A DNA stretch of 57,579 bases. Source: Rhodospirillaceae bacterium (GTDB taxonomy: Bacteria; Pseudomonadota; Alphaproteobacteria; Rhodospirillales; JABJKH01). Under the pieces are notes generated by a model. It saw only the letters and a program-made list of their open reading frames with translations. It made no database searches and had not been told where the DNA came from. A program made the translations under genes and the position numbers. This document shows, piece by piece, positions 19,378-27,102 of the stretch (position 1 is its first letter; each line of letters begins with the position of its first letter). The stretch spans positions 1 to 57,579 of the forward strand of contig JABJKH010000063.1 in the NCBI GenBank assembly GCA_018660465.1. Reading direction: 5' to 3'.

Positions 19378-20319
19378 ATGGATCAAATGGCCCAACCAAC
19401 AGAACAAGATGTCAAAGGTGAAGAGCATTGGACCAAAAAGGACGGTTCGATCAACATCTTCATGTGGAACAAGTATGTCGGGAACCCTGGCGACTCTAAG
19501 GGCACCATCATCTTTGTACATGGGTCATCCATGGCGTCACAGCCGACGTTTGATTTGCACGTCGAAGGCCGCCCGTTTTCTTCCGCGATGAATTACTTCG
19601 CGCTGCAGGGCTATGATACATGGTGCGTCGATATGGAAGGCTATGGCCGTTCAGACAAAGACCGGGACGCGCAATTTTACATTCAAGACGGGGCCAATGA
19701 TGTAAAGTCCGCGTGCGATTACATTTACAATCTCCGCAGCGTCAGCAAGGCCCACATGTATGGGATTTCATCCGGCGCATTGCGGGCCGCCCTGTTTGCC
19801 GAACAAAACCCAGATAAGGTGGACCGGCTGGTCATGGACGCGATGGTCTGGACCGGAAAAGGAAGCCCGACCCTGGTAGACCGTGCCAAGAAATTACCTG
19901 AATTCAAAGCCAACCGCCGTCGTCCGATTAACCTGGACTTCGTGCGCTCCATCTTCAGCCGCGACCATCCAGGATGTGCCGAAGATTCAGTGGTCGAAGC
20001 TTTCGCGGAAGCTATTTGTAAACTAGATGACTCGATCCCCAACGGCACCTACGTCGACATGTGTCAGAACTTGCCGGTGGTTGATCCTGAAAAATTGACG
20101 ATGCCGTGTTTTGTGATGCGCGGCCAATGGGATGGGATTGCGTCGATGGAAGACTTATTGGAATTCTTTAACAAGATTCCCAATCCGGATAAGCAGTTCA
20201 CGGTGATGGCGGGCATTTCCCACGCCAGTTTCCAGCAGAAAAATTACATGCTGGCCTATCACGTCTTGCTGGGCTTCCTAACCCAGCCTCCGTCGGTCTA
20301 TCACGCCGATCTGAGTTAA
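19378..20319 (+). CDS. Alpha/beta hydrolase
   Basis: From ATG 19378 (GCGGAG just upstream) the protein has 313 residues; the frame extends back to 19297, but that leader is hydrophobic and lacks a ribosome-binding site. The fold markers are IIFVHGSSM (oxyanion-hole His-Gly), the nucleophile elbow YGISSGALRA (GxSxG), an acid in MRGQWDGI and the catalytic His in GISHASF. Lid residues lie between about 175 and 240. It is probably a soluble esterase or C-C hydrolase; no substrate can be deduced. It shares an intergenic region with the divergent dioxygenase gene, which hints at linked catabolism. Confidence 0.88.
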   Translation: MDQMAQPTEQDVKGEEHWTKKDGSINIFMWNKYVGNPGDSKGTIIFVHGSSMASQPTFDLHVEGRPFSSAMNYFALQGYDTWCVDMEGYGRSDKDRDAQFYIQDGANDVKSACDYIYNLRSVSKAHMYGISSGALRAALFAEQNPDKVDRLVMDAMVWTGKGSPTLVDRAKKLPEFKANRRRPINLDFVRSIFSRDHPGCAEDSVVEAFAEAICKLDDSIPNGTYVDMCQNLPVVDPEKLTMPCFVMRGQWDGIASMEDLLEFFNKIPNPDKQFTVMAGISHASFQQKNYMLAYHVLLGFLTQPPSVYHADLS

Positions 20320-20324
20320 AGCTG

Positions 20325-20501
20325 CTAATTCGCGGCCGACATCTGTATGTCAGAATGCTGCGATAGAATCGCGCATCCTTCGGCGGCACTGCTTTTGGAA
20401 AAGAAACATGAAACGACGACGTCGCCCTTCATCAGGTCCCATCCTCTAATCGATAATGAACGCTTGATGTAATATTCGTTGCGACTGTTGGCTTTGCTCA
20501 T
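20325..20501 (-). CDS. Small hypothetical protein (58 aa)
   Basis: The frame reads MSKANSRNEYYIKRSLSIRG at the start and ends SDIQMSAAN with a TAG, giving 58 residues. A GGAG lies eight bases before the ATG, which is good support for a gene this short. The sequence is mixed charged and polar, contains one Trp (GWDLMKGDVVVSC) and has two Cys (SCFF, EGCAI). No family is recognised. Its stop lies 5 bp from the hydrolase stop (convergent). The composition looks coding: Lys/Arg-rich N-terminus and an amphipathic centre. Confidence 0.55.
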   Translation of the reverse strand: MSKANSRNEYYIKRSLSIRGWDLMKGDVVVSCFFSKSSAAEGCAILSQHSDIQMSAAN

Positions 20502-20731
20502 AATATATTCTCCAATCTAAATTTTGTCGACAAATCCAATGATGTCAGGATACGGAATGAATCTGTCTGGAATATGTCTAAAGTATATTTTTATATGTCT
20601 AAATGTATACGGTGAGCATCCAAAGACATAGTCAACACCGCGCACGATTTCGTATTCGCGCAGGTTATTTATTAAAATTTTTGAAGGAGAGCGGGCGTTT
20701 CAGCCCTATTGATGCCTAAACAAGAATATTT

Positions 20732-20962
20732 CTAAGCTCTGGCGATGGTTTTAATCTTAGCGCGGCGCTGGCTGGACCGGCGGGCGATCTCATTATCTTG
20801 TTCCATAATGGCAGAAAGGGCCAAATCTTGTATCGAGTCGCCAAACTTCTGATCGAGGAGTTCATTTGCGACCCGCCTGTTCGACGTCACCATGCCGTCT
20901 TCATAGGTGACATTAAACATCATGAACGACGAGTTCGTGCCTTTGGGTTTTTTGCGTGCCAT
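20732..20962 (-). CDS. Small hypothetical protein (76 aa), basic ends
   Basis: The 76-residue protein begins MARKKPKGTNSSFMMFNVTY and ends RRSSQRRAKIKTIARA, with an acidic middle (NELLDQKFGDSIQDLALSAIMEQDNEIA) that should be helical. GGGAGG sits seven bases upstream of the ATG, strong support for translation. A strand-like beginning (FMMFNVTYEDGMVTSNRRV) followed by two helices could be a small nucleic-acid-binding or regulatory fold, but no family is recognised. It is not clearly in an operon with its neighbours; 160 bp separate it from the REC-HPt gene upstream on the same strand. Confidence 0.6.
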   Translation of the reverse strand: MARKKPKGTNSSFMMFNVTYEDGMVTSNRRVANELLDQKFGDSIQDLALSAIMEQDNEIARRSSQRRAKIKTIARA

Positions 20963-21122
20963 TTTTAGGCCTCCCTCTAACCGAAACTAGGTCCCCGACA
21001 GATCCCACTGATATGCCGAGCCGACGATCACTTAATAACATGGGATGTCGTTGGCCGCAGTAAATGCAATTTTCGTACTAAAAAGTCAAGAGGCAGGCAA
21101 TCTTCAATAACTTGAGTTATCA

Positions 21123-21929
21123 CTAGGACTCCAACAATTTTTCTATGGCAGGGGTAACCCGATAATATTCATGGCTCATTTCTTGGAGTAATTCCGTAAT
21201 CTCATTCAAATTTTCATTCTTTGTCGCAAATTCCGCTTTCTCTGCCATCTTAGATAATTTAACGGCACCCAAAGTTGCGCTATATGTTTTAAGCTTATGG
21301 GCCGCAGTTTCCGCAGATTTAAAATCATCAGTGTCCAAGGCAGATTGTAATTTATCCCGTAATTCAGGGATGCCCAAAAACATTTTCCGTATTACATCTA
21401 TATAACCATCCGGCAATGTCTTCTTAGAACGTTGGATAATTTCGATGGCGCTGGCTGATAGTATACCTGTCTCCTCTTCCACCTGCGGGGGGGCTTCTTG
21501 TTCCGTTGAATCCGGTTCAATCGATCGCTTTTCACCGCCAACAGCCGCGACGATAACCTCCATAACATCGCCCACATTTAATGGCTTGGTTAGATAACAA
21601 AAAAAGTCCGCACTTTTGGCGAGGACTTTATCGTAAGTTGTGGCATTTGCGCTAACAGCAACCACCGGGATATGAGATGTCGCCTTGTTCTCTTTTAATT
21701 TCCGGGTTGCATCAATTCCGCTCAATCCCGGCAAATTGATATCCATAAGAACGAGGTCAGGTTGTCTCTCTGCGATAGCAGGAAGCCCCTCTTCCGCTGA
21801 TCTCGCCGTTTCTAATGTAAGATTTCCGGCTCTCTTGATGATCAACTTCATCAAAGAGACATTCGCCTGATCATCTTCAATGTAAAAAATGGATGTCGTT
21901 GAAAGAATTGAGTCGGCAATTGGATTCAT
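21123..21929 (-). CDS. Response regulator with C-terminal HPt domain
   Basis: The 268-residue protein has an N-terminal receiver (FYIEDDQANVSLMKL, phospho-Asp in LVLMDINLPGLSG, Lys in LTKPL) and, after a proline/glutamate-rich linker (about residues 130-160), an HPt four-helix bundle whose phosphorylatable His is in AAHKLKTYSATLGA (about residue 211). It has neither kinase nor output domain, so it is an intermediate in a phosphorelay. Its receiver strongly resembles the C-terminal receiver of the hybrid kinase at 6011-9076 (YVEDNPANLELMKL, INLPGMSG), which suggests common origin or shared partners. A very AT-rich stretch (21955-22030) lies upstream. Confidence 0.88.
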   Translation of the reverse strand: MNPIADSILSTTSIFYIEDDQANVSLMKLIIKRAGNLTLETARSAEEGLPAIAERQPDLVLMDINLPGLSGIDATRKLKENKATSHIPVVAVSANATTYDKVLAKSADFFCYLTKPLNVGDVMEVIVAAVGGEKRSIEPDSTEQEAPPQVEEETGILSASAIEIIQRSKKTLPDGYIDVIRKMFLGIPELRDKLQSALDTDDFKSAETAAHKLKTYSATLGAVKLSKMAEKAEFATKNENLNEITELLQEMSHEYYRVTPAIEKLLES

Positions 21930-22034
21930 ATCAGAAGTACAATCATTCCATAGAATAAATTTTTAACAATCATAAATATTAATTATTATCAATAAAAGAA
22001 CTTAATTGATAAATTAATTAATTAATTGGTGGAT

Positions 22035-23087
22035 TTAATTGGCTAATTCGGCCACATCTAATTTTCCTGCAACGTCGTTCAACGTCGCATAAAGCTCCTT
22101 CCCTATCGGAATTCCATTCGCCAAACGGTCCAGCCGTTTTGCTTCTGCGGCGTCACCTGGCAGCCGAACCGCCGCGACCCCTGGTAATTTTCCCGATCCC
22201 CGAATATCGCGCGCGACGGTGTCTACATTGCGCTTAAAGGTCTCCACGTCGCCGAAGGAGTCGATGGAAATCGCGGCGATGAATTGACCAATGTTGGGAG
22301 ATTTCTGTGTCACATCGCGGCCCATGGCAGCGCCGTTTAGAACCCCGCCCAATAACCCCACCATCATCGCCAAGCCAAATCCTTTGTAGTCGCCGACGGG
22401 CAGCAAAAAGCCTTCTTTGGATTTAGCTGGATCGGTAAGGGGATTGCCCTCTTGGTCAACCATCCAGCCCTCGGGCATTGCTTCGCCCTGCTGAGCCTTC
22501 AATTGGACACTGCCGTTAGAGGCCACTGTGGTTGCCATATCCAATACGAGAGGCGACTCTTCTCCTCCTGGAACACCAATCGCGATTGGATTGCTGCCCA
22601 ACAGGCGGTCCGTCCCACCCCACGGCGGCACCAGGTTATTTCCGCCGACGGCACCGTAGATACCGATCATATCATGGGCAAGAATCTCCCGAACCCAGAT
22701 CGCGCCGGGGCCTGCAAGATTGCCGTGGTTCACCCCAACCCACGCAGCGCCCTCGGCAGATGCCTTTTTGATCGCCAAGCCCGTGGCGGTCTTCAGGGTC
22801 AAATGGCCGAACCCAGTGTCGCCATTCACCACCGCCGTGGAATTTGTTTCGGATTCGATACGAATGTTTGAATGGGTTTTTATCTTGCCGTTCCGAATTT
22901 CATCGATGTATTGGGGCAGTCGGAAAATTCCATGGGAATCAGAACCAATTTCGTCAGCCTGAATGATGTATTTAGCAATGGTTTCAGCGTCTGAACGAGA
23001 CAAACCCGCAGCGACGAGAATTTCGAAGGTAAAATCCAAAAGAGATTTTGCCATAAAACGACGAGGCTGCAGATCTTGAACGATCAC
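22035..23087 (-). CDS. Ldh2/malate dehydrogenase-family NAD(P)-dependent oxidoreductase
   Basis: The 350-residue protein starts at GTG 23087, supported by AGGAG six bases upstream; an internal ATG at 23054 is less likely. Family signatures: early SHGIFRLPQYIDEI, the active-site strand WVGVNHGNLAGPGAIW, GSNPIAIGVP, LDMATT and GDYKGFGLAMMVGLL. These enzymes reduce 2-oxoacids such as sulfopyruvate, pyruvate, oxaloacetate or 2,3-diketogulonate. The substrate is not determined here. The nearby enolase-superfamily enzyme and ComDE-like pair use related 2-oxo or sugar acids, but they are not in one operon. Confidence 0.88.
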   Translation of the reverse strand: MIVQDLQPRRFMAKSLLDFTFEILVAAGLSRSDAETIAKYIIQADEIGSDSHGIFRLPQYIDEIRNGKIKTHSNIRIESETNSTAVVNGDTGFGHLTLKTATGLAIKKASAEGAAWVGVNHGNLAGPGAIWVREILAHDMIGIYGAVGGNNLVPPWGGTDRLLGSNPIAIGVPGGEESPLVLDMATTVASNGSVQLKAQQGEAMPEGWMVDQEGNPLTDPAKSKEGFLLPVGDYKGFGLAMMVGLLGGVLNGAAMGRDVTQKSPNIGQFIAAISIDSFGDVETFKRNVDTVARDIRGSGKLPGVAAVRLPGDAAEAKRLDRLANGIPIGKELYATLNDVAGKLDVAELAN

Positions 23088-23105
23088 TCTAATCTCCTAA
23101 CAGTG

Positions 23106-23250
23106 TGCCGCTGAGCGTCCTTCGAGACGCCGCTAACGCGGCTCCTCAGGATGAGGATATTGGGTAGGACTTTGAAAATTATATAAAATAAAATCAACCT
23201 CATCCTGAGGAGCGCTCGCTTGAGCGCGTCTCGAAGGACGCTCAGCGGCA
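23106..23250. repeat. Pair of inverted REP-like palindromic units
   Basis: Arms 23106-23156 and 23198-23250 are inverted copies separated by 41 bp of AT-rich sequence. The outer 25 bases and inner 16 bases match exactly; only the central 10-12 bases differ. Those differing centres are themselves small hairpins (GCCG..CGGC in the left unit, GCGCTC..GAGCGC in the right), so structure is kept while sequence changes. CTGAGCGTCCTTCGAGA and CCTCATCCTGAGGAG resemble intergenic palindromes I recall from many alphaproteobacterial genomes. The element lies between divergent genes and may also form a strong transcript hairpin. Confidence 0.85.
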
Positions 23251-23304
23251 CTTTATTTCCGACTTCCCCTATTCTCCCGCTCATTCTCACTCGCCCCCCT
23301 TAAC

Positions 23305-23348
23305 TTGACAAGTGACGGCCTAAAAGCATGATATATCGTTCATATAAT
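23305..23348 (+). promoter_or_regulatory. Possible promoter region of the citrate synthase operon
   Basis: A perfect TTGACA at 23305-23310 is followed 16 bases later by CATGAT (four of six matches to a -10 box). A separate TATAAT occurs at 23343-23348 but has no good -35 at the right distance. Both lie 48-90 bp before the ATG of the gene at 23396. Confidence 0.35.
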
Positions 23349-23395
23349 CGTATTCAGGCGGCAACAATTAATCTAATAAATTGAGGAAGATTTTC

Positions 23396-24517
23396 ATGAG
23401 CGGAGAAGTGCACAAGGGCTTGGCGGGCGTCTTGGTTGACGAGACCCGGATTTGCCAAATCAATAAAGACGAAAACCTTCTTTTTTATTATGGCTACGAG
23501 ATAAAAGACCTCACCGCCAAAGCGACCTACGAAGAGGTTTCTTATTTATTGGCACATGGCGAATTACCGACGGCGGATCAGCTGAAGGGCTACAAAGAGA
23601 CCCTGGCCCAAGGGCGCTACCTTTCGGATGATTTAACATCTGTATTGGAGAAAATTCCGGCAGGTTCCAACCCCATGGATGTTCTCAGGACGGGCTGCTC
23701 CATCATGGGCAGCCTGGAGCCGGAAACTGAGGATAACAATATCGTCGTTATTGGTTCCAAGCTCGCCAATCGTTTCTGTTCGATGCTGATGTATTGGCAT
23801 CACTATGTTGAGTCCGGCACCCGCATTGAAACTGAAACCGGCGAAGAAACCGTGGCTGGGCACTTTCTTCACCTGCTGCATGGCGAAGAACCTGACGAGA
23901 CGTTTCGCCGTGCGCTTGATGTGTCGCTGATCATCTATGCCGAGCATGATTTCAATTCATCGACCTATGCAGCGCGGATTGCAGGATCAACACTGTCAGA
24001 TATTTATTCGTGCATGACGTCCGCAATCGGCACGCTACGCGGTCCCTTGCATGGCGGCGCAAATGCCAAGGTCATGACGACCCTGGAAAAATTTGAAAAC
24101 CCAGATCAGGCAGAAGCATCGGTCATTGATATGATCGCCAATAAAGTCCGCCTGACCGGCTTTGGCCAACGCGCCTATGCCACCGCCGATCCTCGGAACG
24201 CGATCAATCGCAAATGGGCGAAGGACTTGTCTGATGCCGCAGGTGACACCGCACTTTATGATATTGCAGAACGCGTTGAATCCGTCATGTGGCGCGAGAA
24301 GAAGATGTTCGCCAACTTGGATTATTACACCGCCGTGATTTACAAAATGTGCGGCTTGCCGACACATATTTTCCCGACGTTGTTCTTGATTGCGCGGACC
24401 TGTGGTCTTATTGCCCACATCACAGAACAGCGTGCCTATAACCGGTTGATCCATCCGTCCTCACAGTTCATTGGCACCGAACCAAGAGACTTCCCTGCCC
24501 TTGAGGATCGAGGGTAA
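23396..24517 (+). CDS. Citrate synthase / 2-methylcitrate synthase family protein
   Basis: ATG 23396 has GAGGAAG upstream and gives 373 residues. The sequence opens VHKGLAGVLVDETRICQINK, a style typical of the short 2-methylcitrate synthase branch (about 375 residues) rather than hexameric citrate synthase (about 430). Catalytic residues are visible: His in GPLHGGANAKVM, His in EHDFNSSTYAAR and Asp in ATADPRNAI. It condenses oxaloacetate with acetyl-CoA or propionyl-CoA. The next gene is a propionyl-CoA-carboxylase-type carboxyltransferase 5 bp downstream, which favours a propionyl-CoA role, though no prpB or prpD is present in the window. Confidence 0.85.
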   Translation: MSGEVHKGLAGVLVDETRICQINKDENLLFYYGYEIKDLTAKATYEEVSYLLAHGELPTADQLKGYKETLAQGRYLSDDLTSVLEKIPAGSNPMDVLRTGCSIMGSLEPETEDNNIVVIGSKLANRFCSMLMYWHHYVESGTRIETETGEETVAGHFLHLLHGEEPDETFRRALDVSLIIYAEHDFNSSTYAARIAGSTLSDIYSCMTSAIGTLRGPLHGGANAKVMTTLEKFENPDQAEASVIDMIANKVRLTGFGQRAYATADPRNAINRKWAKDLSDAAGDTALYDIAERVESVMWREKKMFANLDYYTAVIYKMCGLPTHIFPTLFLIARTCGLIAHITEQRAYNRLIHPSSQFIGTEPRDFPALEDRG

Positions 24518-24522
24518 TTCCC

Positions 24523-26058
24523 ATGAGTTACGACGATAAAATAGACGAGCACGCAAAGCGCAGCGCCACCGCCAAAGCCATGGGCGGACCGAAGAAACTT
24601 GAACGCCGACGTAACGATAAGACCCTCAATGCGCGCGAACGGGTAGAGCGTTTAGTCGACGGCGACAGCTTTCGTGAATCCGGTTTGTTCGGCACGTCGT
24701 ATATTAAAGAGATGCGAGACCAAACCCCGACCGATGGAAAGGTCTGTGGCTTTGGGGAAGTTGACGGACGGCAAGTCGGCGTTGTCGGCTATGACTTCAC
24801 CGTCAAAGGATCATCGTCCAGCGCCACCAACAACAAGAAGATGGCGCACATCAAAGAGATGGGAGCCAAGCGCGGATTTCCAATTGTGTTCCTGAGTGAA
24901 TCCACCGGTGTGCGCATGCCCGACATCATGGGCGAAGGCATGGGCAACACCAACGAAGGCCCGCGGTTTTTAAGAAAAAGAGAATCCCCCTGGGTGTCCG
25001 CGATCATGGGATACGCGCTGGGGTCTGCCGCATGGCATGCTTGCGCTGCTGACTTCAATGTATTTCGCAAGGGCTCCGTCTTGGCTGTCTCCAGCGAACG
25101 AATGGTATCCAAGGCATTGGGGCGCGACGTGACGGGCGAAGAACTCGGTGGCTGGAAAGTTCATGCCGACCACACAGGCTTTGCCGATGCAGTGGCCGAC
25201 ACAGATGAAGACGCCATCGACTTGGTGAAAAAGTTCCTGAGCTATATGCCCAGTCACCAGAACGAAGCCCCGCCCGTGCTCGCCGTGCCCGAGGGTTCAG
25301 ACGATGCCGCTGAAACTATTCTAGATTTGATTCCAGAAGCCTTGTCCAAAACCTACGACGTCCGCAACGTCATCAAAGCAACCGTCGATACCGACAGCTT
25401 TTTCGAAATCAAAGCGCGCTATGCCAAAAGCCTGACCACAGGATTGGCGCGCATCGATGGACATTCCGTCGGCTTCATCGCCAACAATCCAAAGTTCAAA
25501 GGCGGCGTCATGGACGCGATGGGATGCACCAAGGCGACGAGCTTTTTGGTGCTGTGTGATTCGTACAATATCCCGGTGGTGTTTTTGCAAGATCAGCCTG
25601 GATTCCTAATCGGCCCCGAAGCCGAGAAAGAAGGCGTCATCGGTAAGGTCATCAATTGGATGAACGCGATGCTGCAAACCACCATCCCCAAGATCACAAT
25701 CATCATGCGGAAAAGTTACGGTCGCGGTTTCATCAACATGGGAGCCGGTGGCACGGTCGAGGAAATTGCCGCGTGGTGGTCAGCGGATGTCAGCTTCATG
25801 GACCCCCGCTCCGCCGTTTCCATCGTGCATGGCATTGATGAAGATGATGATCCGGAACGGTTTAATCAATTGCTCGACGAACTCCGCGAACGCGGCGGCA
25901 GCGCCTATGACTTGGCCGCTGTCTACGGCGTTAAAGAAGTCATCGACCCCAGAGAGACACGCGCCTACCTGAAGTCGATGCTAAAGATTCATCGCTCAAG
26001 ATTGACGGGCGGCATTGGTGAGCATAATTTAAGCAACTGGCCCACAAGTTACGTTTAG
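24523..26058 (+). CDS. Acyl-CoA carboxyltransferase (propionyl/methylcrotonyl-CoA carboxylase beta-type)
   Basis: The 511-residue protein has the two crotonase-like halves of biotin-dependent carboxyltransferases. Landmarks: LNARERVERLVDGDSF, then the N-terminal acyl-CoA pocket (SSSATNNKKMAHIKEM, FLSESTGVRMPD), and the C-terminal carboxybiotin site (FLQDQPGFLIGPEAEKEG, MRKSYGRGFINMGAGG). It transfers carboxylate from biotin to an acyl-CoA. It needs a biotin carboxylase/carrier subunit, which is not encoded next to it; a TauD-like gene follows instead. GAGGGTAATTCCC precedes the ATG. It almost abuts the citrate-synthase-like gene, so the two are co-transcribed. Confidence 0.9.
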   Translation: MSYDDKIDEHAKRSATAKAMGGPKKLERRRNDKTLNARERVERLVDGDSFRESGLFGTSYIKEMRDQTPTDGKVCGFGEVDGRQVGVVGYDFTVKGSSSSATNNKKMAHIKEMGAKRGFPIVFLSESTGVRMPDIMGEGMGNTNEGPRFLRKRESPWVSAIMGYALGSAAWHACAADFNVFRKGSVLAVSSERMVSKALGRDVTGEELGGWKVHADHTGFADAVADTDEDAIDLVKKFLSYMPSHQNEAPPVLAVPEGSDDAAETILDLIPEALSKTYDVRNVIKATVDTDSFFEIKARYAKSLTTGLARIDGHSVGFIANNPKFKGGVMDAMGCTKATSFLVLCDSYNIPVVFLQDQPGFLIGPEAEKEGVIGKVINWMNAMLQTTIPKITIIMRKSYGRGFINMGAGGTVEEIAAWWSADVSFMDPRSAVSIVHGIDEDDDPERFNQLLDELRERGGSAYDLAAVYGVKEVIDPRETRAYLKSMLKIHRSRLTGGIGEHNLSNWPTSYV

Positions 26059-26071
26059 GAAAGTGCTGAAC

Positions 26072-26938
26072 ATGAGTAACAAATCAACTCTCGAAATCAT
26101 CCCCTCAGGCGGCCCCTTGGGTGCTGAGATCAAAGGCGTTGATGTGAGCAAAGTTGATGCCGCCTCTTTCCCTGAAATCAGACAGGCGCTGCATGAACAT
26201 CAGGTAATTTTATTTCGCGGGCAGGATATTGATGATCCACAGTTTTTAGAATTCGCGCGGTTCTTTGGCGAGATCGATCTGCCGCGCAAGACGCGGATTG
26301 ATAACGACCCATGGATTCCTGAGCACCCGGAAATCATTGTTATCTCCAACCTAAAAGATGACTCCGGCAAAGAGATGGGCGCGCTTGGTGCCAGTGAAGC
26401 CTATTGGCATGCGGACATGACGTATCTGGATGACGTGCCGCTGTGTAGCCTTCTGTACGCGCTGGAAATTCCAAGCCAAGGTGGTGAGACCGGGTTTTCG
26501 AATCAGTACCTGGCGTTCGATACCCTGCCTGATGACCTCAGCGCTCGTATGCAGGGGCACGAACTGGTCCACGACCACGCGCACAATTCATCCGGCGCAC
26601 TCACACCGAACTGGGAAGAACAGGATAGCCCGCTGGAAACCCCTGGCGCGCATCACCCCATCGCCGTCCACCACCACGCGACAAACCGCAAGCATCTGAT
26701 GCTTGGCCGTCGTCCGCACGCTTTGATCACGGACATGGAACTAAACGACAGCGAGGCGCTGCTGGATGACCTTTGGGAACACGCCACCCAAGAAAAATTC
26801 GCCTGGCGTCACGAATGGAAAGTCGGCGACCTGCTGATCTGGGACAACTGGTCCACCATGCACCACCGCAACCCCTTCGATGACAGCCAACGCCGCATCA
26901 TGCATCGCACGCAGATTAAAGGCGTTGTGCCGCATTAA
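26072..26938 (+). CDS. TauD/TfdA-family Fe(II)/2-oxoglutarate dioxygenase
   Basis: ATG 26072 is preferred because AGGAAAG lies eight bases upstream; GTG 26063 is inside the ribosome-binding region. The 288-residue sequence has the canonical TauD start (LEIIPSGGPLGAEIKGVDVS) and HQVILFRGQ. Iron ligands are His and Asp of EAYWHADMTY and the distal His of STMHHRNPFD; the 2-oxoglutarate Arg is in RRIMHRTQIKG. It likely hydroxylates a sulfonate, phenoxyacid or similar carboxylated substrate. It is 13 bp behind the carboxyltransferase, in the same operon, and belongs to a different branch from the dioxygenase at 18268-19239. Confidence 0.92.
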   Translation: MSNKSTLEIIPSGGPLGAEIKGVDVSKVDAASFPEIRQALHEHQVILFRGQDIDDPQFLEFARFFGEIDLPRKTRIDNDPWIPEHPEIIVISNLKDDSGKEMGALGASEAYWHADMTYLDDVPLCSLLYALEIPSQGGETGFSNQYLAFDTLPDDLSARMQGHELVHDHAHNSSGALTPNWEEQDSPLETPGAHHPIAVHHHATNRKHLMLGRRPHALITDMELNDSEALLDDLWEHATQEKFAWRHEWKVGDLLIWDNWSTMHHRNPFDDSQRRIMHRTQIKGVVPH

Positions 26939-27102
26939 GGTGAGCCAACGCTCGACCCGCTGCTCCTAACAAAATCAAAATTTATCGCACCTTGACTTTG
27001 GTCAATACGCTCTTATGCCCCATGTATATGATTGAGGAGCATAGGAAGACGGCGCGCAGGCTGTTGTTATGCGTCTAATCTTTATCGAATTTTCTTGAAA
27101 GA

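Noticed and set aside
22010-22030. ATTA tandem repeat upstream of the REC-HPt gene
   Set aside because: Simple low-complexity AT tract; too short to call a repeat element.
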